From Coniochaeta sp. PMI_546 (taxonomy: Eukaryota; Ascomycota; Sordariomycetes; Coniochaetales; Coniochaetaceae): DNA of 64,000 nucleotides. The position numbers and the translations under genes were made by a program. Where the stretch lies: the NCBI GenBank assembly GCA_021432605.1, contig MU271144.1, forward strand, positions 3,530,606 to 3,594,605, given 5' to 3'. The notes beneath the pieces are model-generated. The model did not search any database. It was not told where the DNA came from and saw nothing but the letters and a program-made list of their open reading frames with translations. Below are positions 1 through 10,929 of the stretch, piece after piece (the first letter of the stretch is position 1; every line of letters starts with the position of its first letter).

Positions 1-181
1 GACACAGCCCTGTTGTCCATGCAGCTTGGAACCATTCACAGACGCTTCTCTGTCTCTGTAACACGCAACTGTACCTATCGTGCCTTGGTACCAAGGTACC
101 CAGCTCCCCGCACCCCACCCACACCATTTAGGTACCAATGGACGAGCATCACCACCAAGTCGCGTCGCATGGCGGCTACAA

Positions 182-189
182 TATAAATA
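182..189 (+). promoter_or_regulatory. TATA box of the BTB gene
   Basis: TATAAATA lies about 345 nt before the BTB start codon and is followed by a long CT-rich tract (about 230-450), the usual layout of a filamentous-fungal promoter with a pyrimidine-rich leader. The implied 5' UTR is about 300 nt. Three GGTACC words sit just upstream at 87, 95 and 131. The role is inferred from position only. Confidence 0.5.
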
Positions 190-533
190 CAAAGCCTCGC
201 CCGCCACCCCGTTGCCCTGTTTCCTTCTGGTTTCCTCCTCCCCCCCCACTACACACAACCAAAAGGGTCGCAAAGCTTTCAGCTGGAGTATCTCGAAGTG
301 TCGTCATTCGTTAGAGATATATCCGCCCGGACCCCGTCAATCGTTCTCTCTTTGTGCGTTCTCTCTCTCTTGCTTCTGGTCGTTTTGCCTGTTTGTCCGG
401 ACGATCCTTATTTTCCACTCGTTTCGTCGCTCTCTCCAAGTTTCCTTCATCTCGCACGTCTCGAATACCCGAACCCACCGTGTTCTTCTTCGCCGAGCTC
501 AAGATTCGTCGATTACTGCCGCAGTCGTTCAAA

Positions 534-1550
534 ATGTTCAAGCGGTCGTTCCGCTCCCGGGATGCTGCCCCCTCCCAGAGGGAGGGACCAGCAGTGCCCA
601 TGGATTCGCAACATCGCGTGGACAAGTCTGCGAGGCTGATGAGGAAGAACGGTTCGGGACCCGTGCGGGATCCCCAGAAGCTGTCGAAACTGCAACGGTC
701 GCTCACAGGCGAGGAGACCTCGCGCATGCAGCAACCCCAGCCGCAAGCGTCGAGGTACGCCGAGAACCCCCCCGCCCCTTCGCCCATCGTTACCATGACG
801 GTCGGCAGGGAAGGGCGACTGTTTGCGGCGCATGAGGATGTTCTCTGCCAGTCTCCTTTCTTTGAGAGGATACTGCGCGGGACATACTTCGATGCGCAGA
901 GTAAGAGGATATCGCTCCCGGAGGAGGAGCCAGAAGTCTTTAGCGCGGTCCTCGAGTATCTGTACAAGGGCGACTACTACCCGCGCTTGCTGCACAACAA
1001 GCCCCGAAACTCTTGGGAGCTCGAGGACTCGCTTCCGTCTCGCCGGGTCACGCCTCAATCCTCCCCGGCGATGACACACGACTCACCCAATATCGGAGGT
1101 GGTCGCGCAGGTCCAACCACGCCACAGACCCCTTCGGCCGTCGAGGCGACGGTGTTCCTCTCCAGCGTAGGCCAGCACCTGCTCCGCGACACGGTCATCT
1201 ACTGCGCCGCGGACCGCTACGAGCTGGAGGAGCTGAAGAGGCTGGCGCTGCGGAAGCAGGGCCTACAGTCGGGCATCGACGTGGGCACCATCCTCCGCAG
1301 TGCCCAGTACTGCTACGCGCACACGCCGGACTCGGACAGCCGCCTGCGCGCCCATTACCTGGCACTCATCATCCGGTGCCGCAAGACCTTCAAGCGGAGC
1401 GGCACCATGCAGGCCGAGATGGAGAAGTGCGGCGGCGACGTCTACGGCGAGGGCAGCGGGAAGCTTTTCTTCGACCTCTTTGTCGCCATGTGCAACCACC
1501 TCGATGACGTCATCGATGCGACCAACGCTCGTACACCGAAGACTGTCTGA
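534..1550 (+). CDS. BTB/POZ domain protein
   Basis: A single-exon gene of 338 aa. The ATG at 534 follows AAA and a CT-rich leader, and the frame stays open further upstream only as leader. Residues about 85-150 carry a BTB/POZ fold: a strand reading IVTMTVG, then FAAHEDVLCQSPFFERIL, then an acidic SLPEEEPEVFSAVLEYLYKG segment, which is the standard BTB core. A Ser/Pro-rich insert (about 165-200) separates it from a second helical part containing RYELEELKRLALRK, as in fungal BTB proteins of the BTB-BACK-like type. BTB domains dimerise and often bind Cullin-3, but no Kelch, MATH or zinc-finger partner domain is present, so the target is unknown. The N-terminal 80 residues are basic and probably disordered. 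The family call is firm; the function is not. Confidence 0.85.
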   Translation: MFKRSFRSRDAAPSQREGPAVPMDSQHRVDKSARLMRKNGSGPVRDPQKLSKLQRSLTGEETSRMQQPQPQASRYAENPPAPSPIVTMTVGREGRLFAAHEDVLCQSPFFERILRGTYFDAQSKRISLPEEEPEVFSAVLEYLYKGDYYPRLLHNKPRNSWELEDSLPSRRVTPQSSPAMTHDSPNIGGGRAGPTTPQTPSAVEATVFLSSVGQHLLRDTVIYCAADRYELEELKRLALRKQGLQSGIDVGTILRSAQYCYAHTPDSDSRLRAHYLALIIRCRKTFKRSGTMQAEMEKCGGDVYGEGSGKLFFDLFVAMCNHLDDVIDATNARTPKTV

Positions 1551-2916
1551 GAGGCTTGAGCTTGCGCACGGAACTGTACAAGTCTGGTTTTCTGGTTTTC
1601 TGCAAGGTGCGTGAAGTTGGAGTCGCTAATGGCTGGACAGAAATTTGGACTGTATGCGACGGCTTCTCCTTGCACTGACTGCTTGTTCGCTCGGCGTTGG
1701 GGTGCTTTCTCGTTTGCAGCTCCCAAATTCTTCATCAGATTGGAACACCATTTGGGAGATGATTCACTCCTGGAATATCTTCACTTCTCACGAGGTTGGC
1801 CGACCATTTTCTGATGTAAGGGTTTGATGGAGTGAGAGGGAGGGCTTTAATGTGGAGGTACACGAAGAAGGAGCCCGACTGGGAGATGCCCGTCCCCTCT
1901 GCTCTCCTACTGTTTCTGTTTGGCTTGATTTCAACACTTTGCGATACCCACGGAAGGCTGGACTGCTTTGTCTCACGTTAGAATTGGCGTTTCGCTCTCT
2001 GTGATGCATCAGATTGGTTTCTATTCGCTGGTCGAACGACGGCAGAGAGCAGCATGAGACGCCAAGGGAAAGCGTGGGAGTATCACAAAACAGGAAGTTA
2101 TGGCTCCTCGTCCCAACCCTCGTCGTCCATATCGACAAGAACCTCCAACGACGTTGTCATACCGCATTGGGACTGATGACCCCATCGCCATCTACAAAAA
2201 CAAAAACAACTCTAGCGTTCTTTTTGGATCTTTGTATCTTGCTTTCGGCTGCTTTTGCTCTTTCGGGACCTGGTTCGGGGGAAGACAATCTCTGCTTTTT
2301 TGTTAGAGTTTCCTGATACCTTTTTCGGCGTACTGGAATGCACAGCAAGCGGCATAGATCGTTTTCGACACAACTCAGACTGGAACTCAGAGACGAGCAA
2401 CGGAAGGCTGCGGAAAAGGGTAATACGAAAAAACGACAAGAACCGACACCACAGGCTGGCGCGACCTTTTCACACCTTTCGCTGCCGTACATCACTTCTT
2501 CTTCGGATAGTGTTTTCCTTTGTCTCATAACAACAGGGAAGGTGATGGTTTGCAAGTTTTCCTTGAGCCGAAAGCAAAGATGGGCCTGCATGGGTTGCTA
2601 TTGCTAGCGCGTAGGCGGCTGGCGGTCACTCATTTGTAATGACTTGATGATGATTATGACTTCTTGACGAATTCTACTTTTCGTCGGGCCGGAAAGTACG
2701 AGAGAGAGGGACTGGGTGATCTCCCTAGAGGAGGTCTCTCCCTTCTCTCCGTGCTGACGGCCCCGTTGGCTCTACGCCCGCTTGACGGGCTAGGTAATAG
2801 GAGATCTCGGCCACCTCCACCTCTACTGTTCCTGCTCATGCTGCGCCGTCTATGATGTGACCTTGACTTTGCGAATATATACCTGTAGGCTTAGTGATGG
2901 GCTACAGCTATAACTT
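1551..2916. other. intergenic, 3' regions of convergent genes
   Basis: About 1.4 kb between the BTB gene and the DUF1349 gene, which converge. Only short overlapping frames in both strands are present, without fungal-like codon use or recognisable domains. It probably holds the two 3' UTRs. No RNA gene or repeat was recognised. Confidence 0.5.
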
Positions 2917-3613
2917 CTACGCTGCCCATTCGACCGTGAAATCCTTGAACTCTACCACCAGATCCGACGTCACTTCCTTGTCCGGCCTTGCAGCGAGAGC
3001 CTCGACCGTAAGATCCCACTTGGCAACTTCCTCGTCGCCACCGGCGTAGATCCAGGTGATCTCTCGCAGCGGCACCTTCGTGCCGTCTTCCAGCACGCGA
3101 AACACCCAGAAGCTGGGGCCGTGGTGGTCACCCTGCTTCTCGACCGCGACCGTGGTCCAGACTTTGTCGCTTGTCCCTTCGGTAGGGCTGTCCGGCGTGC
3201 GGTCGCCGACGCTCCAGTCGGCGTAGGTCTCGCAGGACACGGTGGAGAGGCGCGGGGCCGAGTTGTAGTACTCCACTCCGGTCTTGATCCACCTCGGCGG
3301 CGGGGCCGATCCTGCGGAGGTGCGTGAGCCGGACGTGGGATGGAAGGAGAGTAGGAGACCACCTTGGTCGTACTGTGCTGCTGTTGTGAAGGGGAAGGAG
3401 AAGGAGATGCGAGCTGAGATGAATGATTTTAGCGGTTTGGTGCGGCTTCCTGATGGTGGAGGGTGAGTGGGCGCTGCGGACTATGTTAGAGAGCCGTCAC
3501 CGGGTGAGGATGAGTGACACAAGGGTCGCACCGTTGTAGATGTCAGTCGAAGGCGGCTTGCGCCACACGTCAGTTCCAGGAGCAGCGGCGATGGAGAAGG
3601 TCTCGCTCGACAT
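2917..3613 (-). CDS. DUF1349 (REE1-like, concanavalin A-like fold) protein
   Basis: Two exons on the minus strand, 3613..3532 and 3473..2917, give 212 aa. The 58-nt intron has a GTGCGA donor, a CTAAC branch site and a CGCAG acceptor. Splicing joins APGTDVWRKPPSTDIYN to APTH, which matches the family start in which a Trp-Arg-Lys-Pro-Pro block precedes an Asp-x-x-Asn. Later blocks are typical: QYDQGGLLLSFHP, RWIKTGVEYYNSAPRLSTV, YADWSV and a final FKDFTVEW strand. The family (Pfam DUF1349, including yeast Ree1, implicated in enolase regulation) adopts a lectin/glucanase jelly roll; its biochemical role is unclear. No signal peptide is present, so it is probably cytosolic. An alternative 40-nt intron (3520..3481) is also in frame but is unusually short. 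Confidence 0.8.
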
Positions 3614-4678
3614 GGTTACGGCTAGGGTAAGCGTGTTACAATGAGGTAGTAATTATTGCAGTAGGTTACTTGGTGACAGCGTCAAGGAACACTTGAACCG
3701 AAGAAACAGGCGAGAAATGACGAGCGGCATGAGCAAAGTATTTATAGTCGTCTGTATATCCACATATATCTTGCCTGACCTTCCTTTCCTCCCACAAGAT
3801 CGTGTTTACTCAGTCCAAGGCCGGCCCAGACGGGCCGCTGTATTTGACCTGTGGCGCGGGGAAAGGTAGCACGAGTGGACGATAACCGAAGTTTAACCGC
3901 GTTGCTCAGCAGGAAGGTCGACCGACGACCGTACAGCGGGGTTCAACACAGCATGGGACAGCATGGAGAGTCATATCGTTCTGTTTGGCGTGGCTACGTG
4001 ATGCCGTCTCTATTTTGCGATGTCCATTTTTGTGGAGGAGGGTATTGTAAGACTAGAGTCTAGCAATTTATCGTGGTGAGAGTGGAAGTCGATCATTGGA
4101 GGCTTGATAAAAGGGAAAGGAAACTCTCGACAAAACCGTAATAAAACTGTGTATCTTTGCTTTGGTCTGAATTCGAACCAGTGCACACGGAACCCCGCAA
4201 AGTGAGTCAGATGGTCCGTGCAGATACCTTTGACTGTTTGCGCTTTTTTTGATTTTTGAAACTCCCCCACCATTTCCACTCGACCAACTCACCGCATTTT
4301 TGCCAACCGACCAAAGGCAGCATCCGGCCCCACCAGAGATTTTCTTCATCATTTTTGCCATCACCAGTATCTGTCTAACAGCATCGCCATCGGCCTGCTC
4401 ATGCTGCTTTTATCCAATGGTATAACATCGTTCCCGAGGGTTGGCCATATTCGTTCTAAGAGGCGCATGTTATTTGCAGTCTGACCTGGCTTGCCTCCAT
4501 CGTGACGTGCCGGTATCCGGGTTGGCCACGTTACTGGCTTTATGCCGCCTCTTTAAGAAACCTCTGCGCTTCATGAGATACCATCAGTGATCATTACGCC
4601 GCCAAGAACTCCAACGCCATATTCGACGTAACTAGTTCACAACCTCGCTACTTGAACGGCGTCACTTCAGCTTTGGCT
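3614..4678. other. divergent intergenic promoter region
   Basis: About 1.07 kb separating the divergent DUF1349 and BRF1 genes; it must hold both promoters. An AT-rich stretch near 3735-3775 (TATTTATAG, ATATATC) lies about 120-160 nt upstream of the DUF1349 start. No further gene, repeat or RNA was recognised. Confidence 0.5.
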
Positions 4679-7351
4679 ATGTCTGCAATCACTAAACCAC
4701 CCGCCGTCAAGCGGTCGCCCGGCGTGGCCAAGGGCAAGCCGCTGCGAAAGCCTAATGCTGTCCGGCAGATCATGGAGAGAGAACAGCGAGCTCGAGAGCA
4801 GTCCGCCGCTGCAGCGAGAGCCGCAGCTGCAGCCGCAGTCTCGGGCACTACCCCTATCCCCAGAGGCAACTCTCAGTGCCCCAACAAGGCCTGTCCAAAT
4901 CCAAATGTCGTCGACGGAACATGCCAGACCTGTGGTCGTGTCGCCGATGAGAGCAACATCGTATCCGAAGTCCAGTTTGGCGAGACATCATCCGGTGCTG
5001 CGGTAGTCCAGGGCAGCTACCTCGGAGCCGACCAAGGTGGTGTCAGGATCAATGGCGGGCCCGCCTTCCGCCGCGTGGCCGGCAGTGGTGCCGGCGAGGC
5101 TCGAGAACGGTCCCTCAAAGAAGCCAAGATCCTCATGCAGCAATACGCACATCGTCTAAATGTACCGCCCTCGGTGGCTGAGAGTGGTTTTCGTCTCTAT
5201 CGGATGGCTTCCATGAACAACTTCGTTCAGGGCCGGCGCGTCACCAACGTTGTCGCCATGTGTCTGTACGCCGCCTGCCGTAAGGAGGGTATCCATAAGG
5301 TAATGCTCATCGACTTGGCGGACCTTTGCAAGGAGAATGTCTTCAGGCTGGGCCGGAACTTCAAAGCTTTCCAGTCCAAGTTTCCCGAGAACAAGGATGG
5401 CCCCGCTCCCCCCGTCCTGGAGGACCTCATCTACAAGTTCGCATCAAAACTCGAGTTCTACGAAGAGAACAACAAAATCGCCCTTTCAGCTGTTCGCATC
5501 GCGAAGCGCATGCAAGCAGATAACATGACCCACGGCCGCCGGCCTGCCGGTATTTGCGGCGCTGCGGTCATCATGGCTGCTCGCGCGCACAGCTTTCGCC
5601 GGACCGTTAGGGAAGTCGTCTATATTGCTAAAGTTACTGAGCATACCATCCAGCAGCGAATGGATGAGTTTGCCAATGTTCCTTCGGCCCAAATGACCAT
5701 TGACGAATTCCACACCAACGAGTTCCTAGACGAGCAGTTTGATCCCCCTGGTTGGTACAAGAACACTGCAGCATGGAAAGAAAAGCATCCAAGCCGCAAG
5801 AGGAAAATCCATGAAATACACGACAACGACGCGGGTTCCCCTGCGCCAGAGCAAGCTGGAGATAAGCGCCAGAGACTGGCTGCTACCCCGGACACGGCCC
5901 AGCCTGTTACAAGCGACGCCTCAACCGCAACTACAGAAAATGCGTCTGCCTCTGTGCCAGTTGATCCCAGACTCATGCTATCCCCGTCGCCCACGCCAAC
6001 CCCCAGTCAGCCGCAGGCAGATCCACCGCCAAACACGGACAAAGATGGCTTCTTGATCCCACCTCTGCCAGGCAAGGCCATCCCGGAACGTGATGTGACC
6101 GGCGAGGAGAGAGCTGCCATAGTGTCTGCTCGTGGCGGCGACGGCGAGCTTAACATGCTTGTTGAAGAATTCGGCGATCCTGATGCTATTCCTGAGCGCA
6201 GCACTGAGGCAGCCATGGCTGCAGCACAAGGTATCATCATCCCGGCACTGACGGGCAAGAAGGGTGCGGGATCGCCCGGGAAAGGAAAGGGAAAGAGGAA
6301 GGCACCTGCGGATAGGGGAGATAGCTTGGCTTTTGACGATGATTGGCGCGCAGATGAGGCCGCCCTGGAGGAAGACCTCGAGGGCTTGCTCCATGATGAA
6401 CAGTTGATGTCCATCGCCGTTGACGAGGTCCGAAAAGAGGGTGACGCCCGAGCTGCGACACTCCTGGAAGAGTTCGCTCACGAGCAGCGAGTTGACCAGG
6501 AAGTTTCAACTGCTTTACAACACAATCAACCCGCCGAGCGGACTCCGCCAACACCGTCTTCTGCCCCAAAGCCCGTCGAACCGTCTGCCGATACCTCAAT
6601 ATCGACCTTCTACAACGGACAGCGAAGTCGGGTCAAGGACGACCCTGTCGTAACTGAAGACGAATTCGCTGACGACCCTGAGGTCCAGCACTGCATGCTC
6701 AACCCTCAAGAAGCAAAAATGAAGGCGCAGATATGGACCAACGAGAACGAAGATTGGATGCGCGAGCGCCAGATCAAGGAGCACAAGAAGAAGCTGGCTG
6801 CCAAAGGGCCTGCGAAGAAAACCAGGAACCGGAACAGGGTCGCCCGCATCGGCGAGGGCCAGGCTAGTCCCGCGTCGTCAGCTGGTGAGGCTGCCACCGC
6901 ACAGCTCAAGGTACGCGGCGTCTCTTCGCGACTCAACTACCATGTAACCACGGAGATGAACGATATGTTCAGTAAGGGCAAGAGTGACTTCCATCGCACC
7001 AACAGCATTTATGGTGATGGCAGCACCGTCGGAACTAACAGCGCGGCCGCCAGCCGTGCGGGTAGTATGGCGCCTAGTGAGGCTGAGAGCCACATTGGAG
7101 AACCTGCCCCCGCAACAAACCCGAAAGACACGACTCAGAACATCAACAAGGATAAGAACAAGGAGAATATCGAAGATAAGGCGGAACAAGCACTGGCCGC
7201 GACGTCTAAAGAGGATGAAGGCGATGCGGAGGACGGCGAGGAGGAAGAGGACTACGACCAGACAGGGTATGACGACGATCAGGGCGAGTACCCGGAGGAA
7301 ATCGATCCATTCGCCGAGAACACTGGCGGTGATGACGAGGACGAGTGGTAG
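4679..7351 (+). CDS. BRF1: TFIIIB subunit BRF1, RNA polymerase III transcription factor
   Basis: An intronless gene of 890 aa starting at the ATG at 4679 (MSAITKPPAVKR). Residues about 67-86 form the TFIIB-type zinc ribbon (CPNKAC, then CQTCG). Two cyclin-fold repeats follow at about 140-330, including VVAMCLYAACRKEG, ENNKIALSAVRIAKRM and RRPAGICGAAVIMAAR, the classical TFIIB/BRF repeat motifs. The conserved BRF1 C-terminal block (about 670-705: NPQEAKMKAQIW, MRERQIKEHKKK) is the part that in yeast contacts TBP and Bdp1. The tail is strongly acidic, ending in a Glu/Asp run. BRF1 recruits Pol III to tRNA and 5S genes through TFIIIC. The linkers between cyclin repeats and C-terminal block are long and low-complexity, making this longer than yeast Brf1 (596 aa), as is usual in filamentous fungi. 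Confidence 0.96.
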   Translation: MSAITKPPAVKRSPGVAKGKPLRKPNAVRQIMEREQRAREQSAAAARAAAAAAVSGTTPIPRGNSQCPNKACPNPNVVDGTCQTCGRVADESNIVSEVQFGETSSGAAVVQGSYLGADQGGVRINGGPAFRRVAGSGAGEARERSLKEAKILMQQYAHRLNVPPSVAESGFRLYRMASMNNFVQGRRVTNVVAMCLYAACRKEGIHKVMLIDLADLCKENVFRLGRNFKAFQSKFPENKDGPAPPVLEDLIYKFASKLEFYEENNKIALSAVRIAKRMQADNMTHGRRPAGICGAAVIMAARAHSFRRTVREVVYIAKVTEHTIQQRMDEFANVPSAQMTIDEFHTNEFLDEQFDPPGWYKNTAAWKEKHPSRKRKIHEIHDNDAGSPAPEQAGDKRQRLAATPDTAQPVTSDASTATTENASASVPVDPRLMLSPSPTPTPSQPQADPPPNTDKDGFLIPPLPGKAIPERDVTGEERAAIVSARGGDGELNMLVEEFGDPDAIPERSTEAAMAAAQGIIIPALTGKKGAGSPGKGKGKRKAPADRGDSLAFDDDWRADEAALEEDLEGLLHDEQLMSIAVDEVRKEGDARAATLLEEFAHEQRVDQEVSTALQHNQPAERTPPTPSSAPKPVEPSADTSISTFYNGQRSRVKDDPVVTEDEFADDPEVQHCMLNPQEAKMKAQIWTNENEDWMRERQIKEHKKKLAAKGPAKKTRNRNRVARIGEGQASPASSAGEAATAQLKVRGVSSRLNYHVTTEMNDMFSKGKSDFHRTNSIYGDGSTVGTNSAAASRAGSMAPSEAESHIGEPAPATNPKDTTQNINKDKNKENIEDKAEQALAATSKEDEGDAEDGEEEEDYDQTGYDDDQGEYPEEIDPFAENTGGDDEDEW

Positions 7352-8763
7352 TATGGTGGGATCATGCGTTTATCCGCCATGATACTTGTTTTGGGACATG
7401 CGCATAGGCTGGTTCGTTGGGTACCCGCGGCCCTAGGCTTGATGCCAGTAGCACACGACGAGACCATATCACGCATGTGCGATAAGAGAAGGGCAACCCC
7501 CTTGGATGGTAGGATCCTGGCTTATGCTAAGCTTGGAAGATTATATTGCACGCTGATTCAATCATATTGACTGTGGAAATGTGGTCTGCGGCTCGAGGTG
7601 CTCGCTCGTGCTAGGTAGCAGTCGCACTCCGACCTCTGTCACGTTGGCAGAAATCTCTAGATACTTGTGAATTCCGACGTCTAGCAAGTGATCACGGATG
7701 CTTTAGCAAATCCCAATCCCAATGCCGTGTCTTACAATCGCACATGTCTATTTTTGAGAATACAGCGAGAAACCCATGTGCTGAAGCGCAACACAGTGGA
7801 GTTCCGAGGGTTACTTTATCTAGCATTACAAGACAAAGACCAATGGCTTTCCACGATTCAAATAACTGGCGAAGGGGATTTTACGGGCCCTTACATATGT
7901 CCCCTGGCTGGGGCTGAGTTGAGGCTATTCTTAGGCTTGACCCGGTCGCCTTCGAGGTGGGAATAATTCAGCTCGTTTCACTATGCAAAACCCAATGCGG
8001 GGAAAAGATTAGATTGTACGTAGCTCTGCGCCACACTGCTGACTGGCGATCTCCCGTTCGATTGACCTCCCAGCATCAGAGAGCCGCCGTGTTATCATCC
8101 GCTAGCACCTGCCCGCAAGCTTCCTGGGTAAATCTGATTGTTTGAGATTGCCAGACATTGTCCAGTAGATTCAGGATGACCCGGCGTCTTCAAGTTCCCC
8201 TGCCTCCATGTGTACAATGCGGTTGCTGATCTTATTGTCATTGGCGGGATTTCATCTATCACTCACTGCCAGCAGTATCGTTCACCGACCGCATTCTCTT
8301 GGTCCCTGTCTCAGTCTACCATAGGTCTCGCTAGGATAGTAGTAAATTTAGTATCGCGGCCTTGGCGACTCTTTTCCTGGCGAGCTCTCTCTCTATGTCG
8401 AAACTAGGATTGTTGATCTATATTGTTTTGACATCCAGTCAAATCGAAGGATGATGTGCCTGTCGGTAAGGGAAACGGTCTGCTTACCAGTAAAGCCAAG
8501 ACATATTGATTGATCTGAGGTCTATCATGAGAAGAACCGGGCAGCGACAGTCTTCAAATTCGTCCGGGATGACATCCAGGTACTCTTCGAGAGACTGAGC
8601 TGGTCGAGTATAAAGTCTAGTAACTCTCCCGTCGAGTCTGGAATGTTTTATGTCCATCACCATCACCAGTCTGGCTTAGCATTATCGAATACTTCTCTAC
8701 CACTCCACCGCCCCTGACTCTTCCCAGTTATCTGACAGGAGACCACAAGAAAACAACATCACA
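7352..8763. other. intergenic spacer
   Basis: About 1.4 kb between BRF1 and the small secreted protein gene. It has no ORF above about 95 codons and no recognisable domain or RNA. It could contain a decayed element, but I see no terminal repeats. The last 150 nt is the promoter of the next gene. Confidence 0.5.
8609..8615 (+). promoter_or_regulatory. TATA box of the small secreted protein gene
   Basis: TATAAAG lies 155 nt upstream of the ATG at 8764. The leader between them is AC/CT-rich and ends in CACA before the ATG, a common fungal start context. The role is inferred from position only. Confidence 0.45.
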
Positions 8764-9351
8764 ATGAAGTTCCAGACCATCGCCATCACTGCCGCCTTTG
8801 TGGCCTCTGCCGTCGCTTTCCCAACCGACGTCAACAACGAGGTTAAGACTGTCGCACGCGCTGAGGCCGCGGCAGCCGCCGACTTCAACTTCACCACAGA
8901 TTTCGACAGCCCCCTGAACAACCTCTTCTCCACCTTTGAGAACATCCCAGACTCGGTCCTGGAGCAGGGTGACGACGCCCTCGACAAGTGGCTCGTCGAG
9001 CACGGGGTCCGCGAGCCCGGCGCGAAGCTCAAGAGATCCGACGACCACGTCGAGACCCGAGATGAGGCCTCTGTCTTCGAACGGGCTGCCCTCCAGGCCC
9101 GTGTCTCTTGGTGGAAGGTCGCCAAATGCGTGGCGGCGATCGTCCAGCTCCTCGCCACGACCGCCATCCCCGCGGCTAAGATCCTGAGGATCAAGAAGTA
9201 CATCGAGGCTCTGGGCGGTGCGAAGCGGGCAGTCGAGCTCCTGCTGAAGGCGACGTCCAGGGCAGAGAAGCTCAAGGCTGGCGGTGAGGTTCTTGTCAAT
9301 CTCGCGGCTGAGTTGTTGGGCATTAGCAGCGTCAAGAACAACTGTTTCTGA
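8764..9351 (+). CDS. small secreted protein, unknown family, with dibasic processing site
   Basis: A single exon encoding 195 aa. The first 19 residues (MKFQTIAITAAFVASAVAF) are a clear signal peptide. An acidic pro-like segment (about 20-95) contains two candidate N-glycosylation sites close together (NFT and nearby) and ends near LKRSDD, a Lys-Arg site that Kex2-type proteases could cut. The C-terminal part (about 110-195) is basic and amphipathic: SWWKVAKCVAAIVQLLATTA, then repeated Lys/Arg-Ala-Leu helices, with two cysteines (KCVA and the NCF end) that could pair. I do not recognise the family. Size, secretion and pro-region layout fit a processed secreted peptide or effector-like protein; that is inference. 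A 223-codon frame on the opposite strand is only an antisense shadow. Confidence 0.75.
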   Translation: MKFQTIAITAAFVASAVAFPTDVNNEVKTVARAEAAAAADFNFTTDFDSPLNNLFSTFENIPDSVLEQGDDALDKWLVEHGVREPGAKLKRSDDHVETRDEASVFERAALQARVSWWKVAKCVAAIVQLLATTAIPAAKILRIKKYIEALGGAKRAVELLLKATSRAEKLKAGGEVLVNLAAELLGISSVKNNCF

Positions 9352-9948
9352 ACAACGTATCTTGGCATTCCTCATGTCATTTGATGATCGAATCATGCGG
9401 GGATTGGTACATGGGGTGAATCTGGGGGTTGGATCGCAGGAGGATATAGTGAGTGTTTGAATGTTTGAGTTTGGTCTAGTCGTGTGCGGATTGAGGAGAT
9501 GATTCGAAGACAACGTTGAAGGGAGATCAGAGTCAGAGCATATGTGTTGAAACGAATGAAGAGCTATCATCGAGTGACAACTGGTTCGGTGTGTGACACC
9601 TCCATGCTGAGCTGTGATATCAACCCAAGACTAACTGTTCCTGACGTAAAGCTGCCCAAATTCCCCAGTAATAGATCCCTTTGCCTGAACCTTGAAACGG
9701 ACAATGGACTGGGACGTCGCGGATACAAGGGTATCGCAATAAGGACACAGGGAAGCAGAATCTGCGGAACAAGGCCATATGTAGAGATTCCCCGTTCACG
9801 CCCAAAGGTGTAAGTACTGCAGCTTTCGTTCCCGGTGTTTCTTCTGACACCAGCTCAGCGCTGCAATTTCATCCGAGCGTACGATTTTTCGCCGCTGTGG
9901 GAATCTATGTGGTCCATCGGGTGAAAGGGGAGTCGCTGTGCAGCGTAG
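9352..9948. other. intergenic, convergent 3' ends
   Basis: About 600 nt between the secreted protein gene and the oppositely oriented Rei1-like gene. It contains only short frames and no recognisable signal beyond the expected 3' UTRs. Confidence 0.5.
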
Positions 9949-10929
9949 CTAACCGCATTGGTAGACGGGCGTTTCGGTATGCCAGTATGCGTACAAATTC
10001 TTGTTTCCCTTCCGGTCAATCCTGCCCTGTCTCCGGCTCTCTACTTTCTGCACCTTCTCTGCGTGCCTGTGTTGCGCGGCTAGTATTGCGCGCTGCTGAG
10101 ATGTGGGTAAATGCATCAAGGCGTTTCGGTCGTTCGCGCTCATATTCGCCAGTTGATATGTCACCGTTGCCCTCTCTCGCTTCTCTCTCTTCGATATCAA
10201 TTGCGTATCCCGCATATTCGAGTCGAGCTGCTCCTTTCCTGAACCCTCCTCATCTTCCGCTTCCGCCAGGGAGGATTTTAGTTGTGGAGCGGCTGTCCGA
10301 ATCCGACGGCGTAACTGAGTGAGTGACGGCCCTGCCTGTGCTGATGATTGCTTGGATATGATTTTTCCTGACGGAAGACGAATAGAGTCCGCATCGACTA
10401 GCGGTGGCTTCCGACTCGAGCTCGTCGCCGCCTCTTCCCTGTTCCTCTCACCGTCATCGCTCTCGATTTCGCTCTCTGTGTCGCCCTCCGGCTCAGAGAA
10501 GTTGTAAAACTCGGCAAACTCCGAATCTTCTGAAAGATCAAAGTTGCAGTGACCCTTCCCTGTCATATGCTGCTGTACGCCTTGTACAGTAGCCCTCTCC
10601 GTTCCGCATTGTACACATTCTCGATACCCGAAAATAACGAGATGCAGATATCTCACCAGAGTCTCGAGGTCGACTTTCAGGTTTTGCTGGTATGGAACGA
10701 ATATGCCATGTGACTTTTGCATGTGTATCATGCTCTCTGTGAAGCTCGGCGATGATTTGGGACAGAATAGGCACTGCCCTGGTGTGAATGGTTCCATGGT
10801 TGTCTCAGGAGAGTCGTATGGCTCCTCGAAGGATGTGCGTGTAGAGTTGGGTTCCGGATTTGATGGTGGACTCATTGGTAAATTTGTCATTGATGCAGTT
10901 GTGGTTGTCGTCTCCGTCGTCTCTACCAT
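9949..10929 (-). CDS. Rei1/ZNF622-like C2H2 zinc-finger protein
   Basis: A single exon of 326 aa starting at the ATG at 10929 ([14 protein letters not shown]). Residues about 50-140 hold the two-finger block of the Rei1 family: [20 protein letters not shown], then [20 protein letters not shown] with MTGKGHC. An acidic linker follows, then a basic helical region ([24 protein letters not shown]) ending [14 protein letters not shown]. Rei1 recycles the shuttling factor Arx1 from cytoplasmic pre-60S ribosomes. Bona fide fungal Rei1 is about 400-500 aa with a more N-terminal C2H2 finger, absent here and replaced by a Thr/Pro-rich stretch. I therefore think this is a Rei1/Reh1-type paralogue rather than Rei1 itself. 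Confidence 0.75.
   Translation of the reverse strand: MVETTETTTTTASMTNLPMSPPSNPEPNSTRTSFEEPYDSPETTMEPFTPGQCLFCPKSSPSFTESMIHMQKSHGIFVPYQQNLKVDLETLVRYLHLVIFGYRECVQCGTERATVQGVQQHMTGKGHCNFDLSEDSEFAEFYNFSEPEGDTESEIESDDGERNREEAATSSSRKPPLVDADSIRLPSGKIISKQSSAQAGPSLTQLRRRIRTAAPQLKSSLAEAEDEEGSGKEQLDSNMRDTQLISKREKRERATVTYQLANMSANDRNALMHLPTSQQRAILAAQHRHAEKVQKVESRRQGRIDRKGNKNLYAYWHTETPVYQCG

Noticed and set aside
7352-8763. possible decayed transposon in the long BRF1 downstream spacer
   Set aside because: No terminal repeats, target duplications or transposase-like frames could be seen.
8697-9368. 223-codon antisense frame over the small secreted protein
   Set aside because: The plus-strand gene has a signal peptide and TATA element; the antisense frame has neither.
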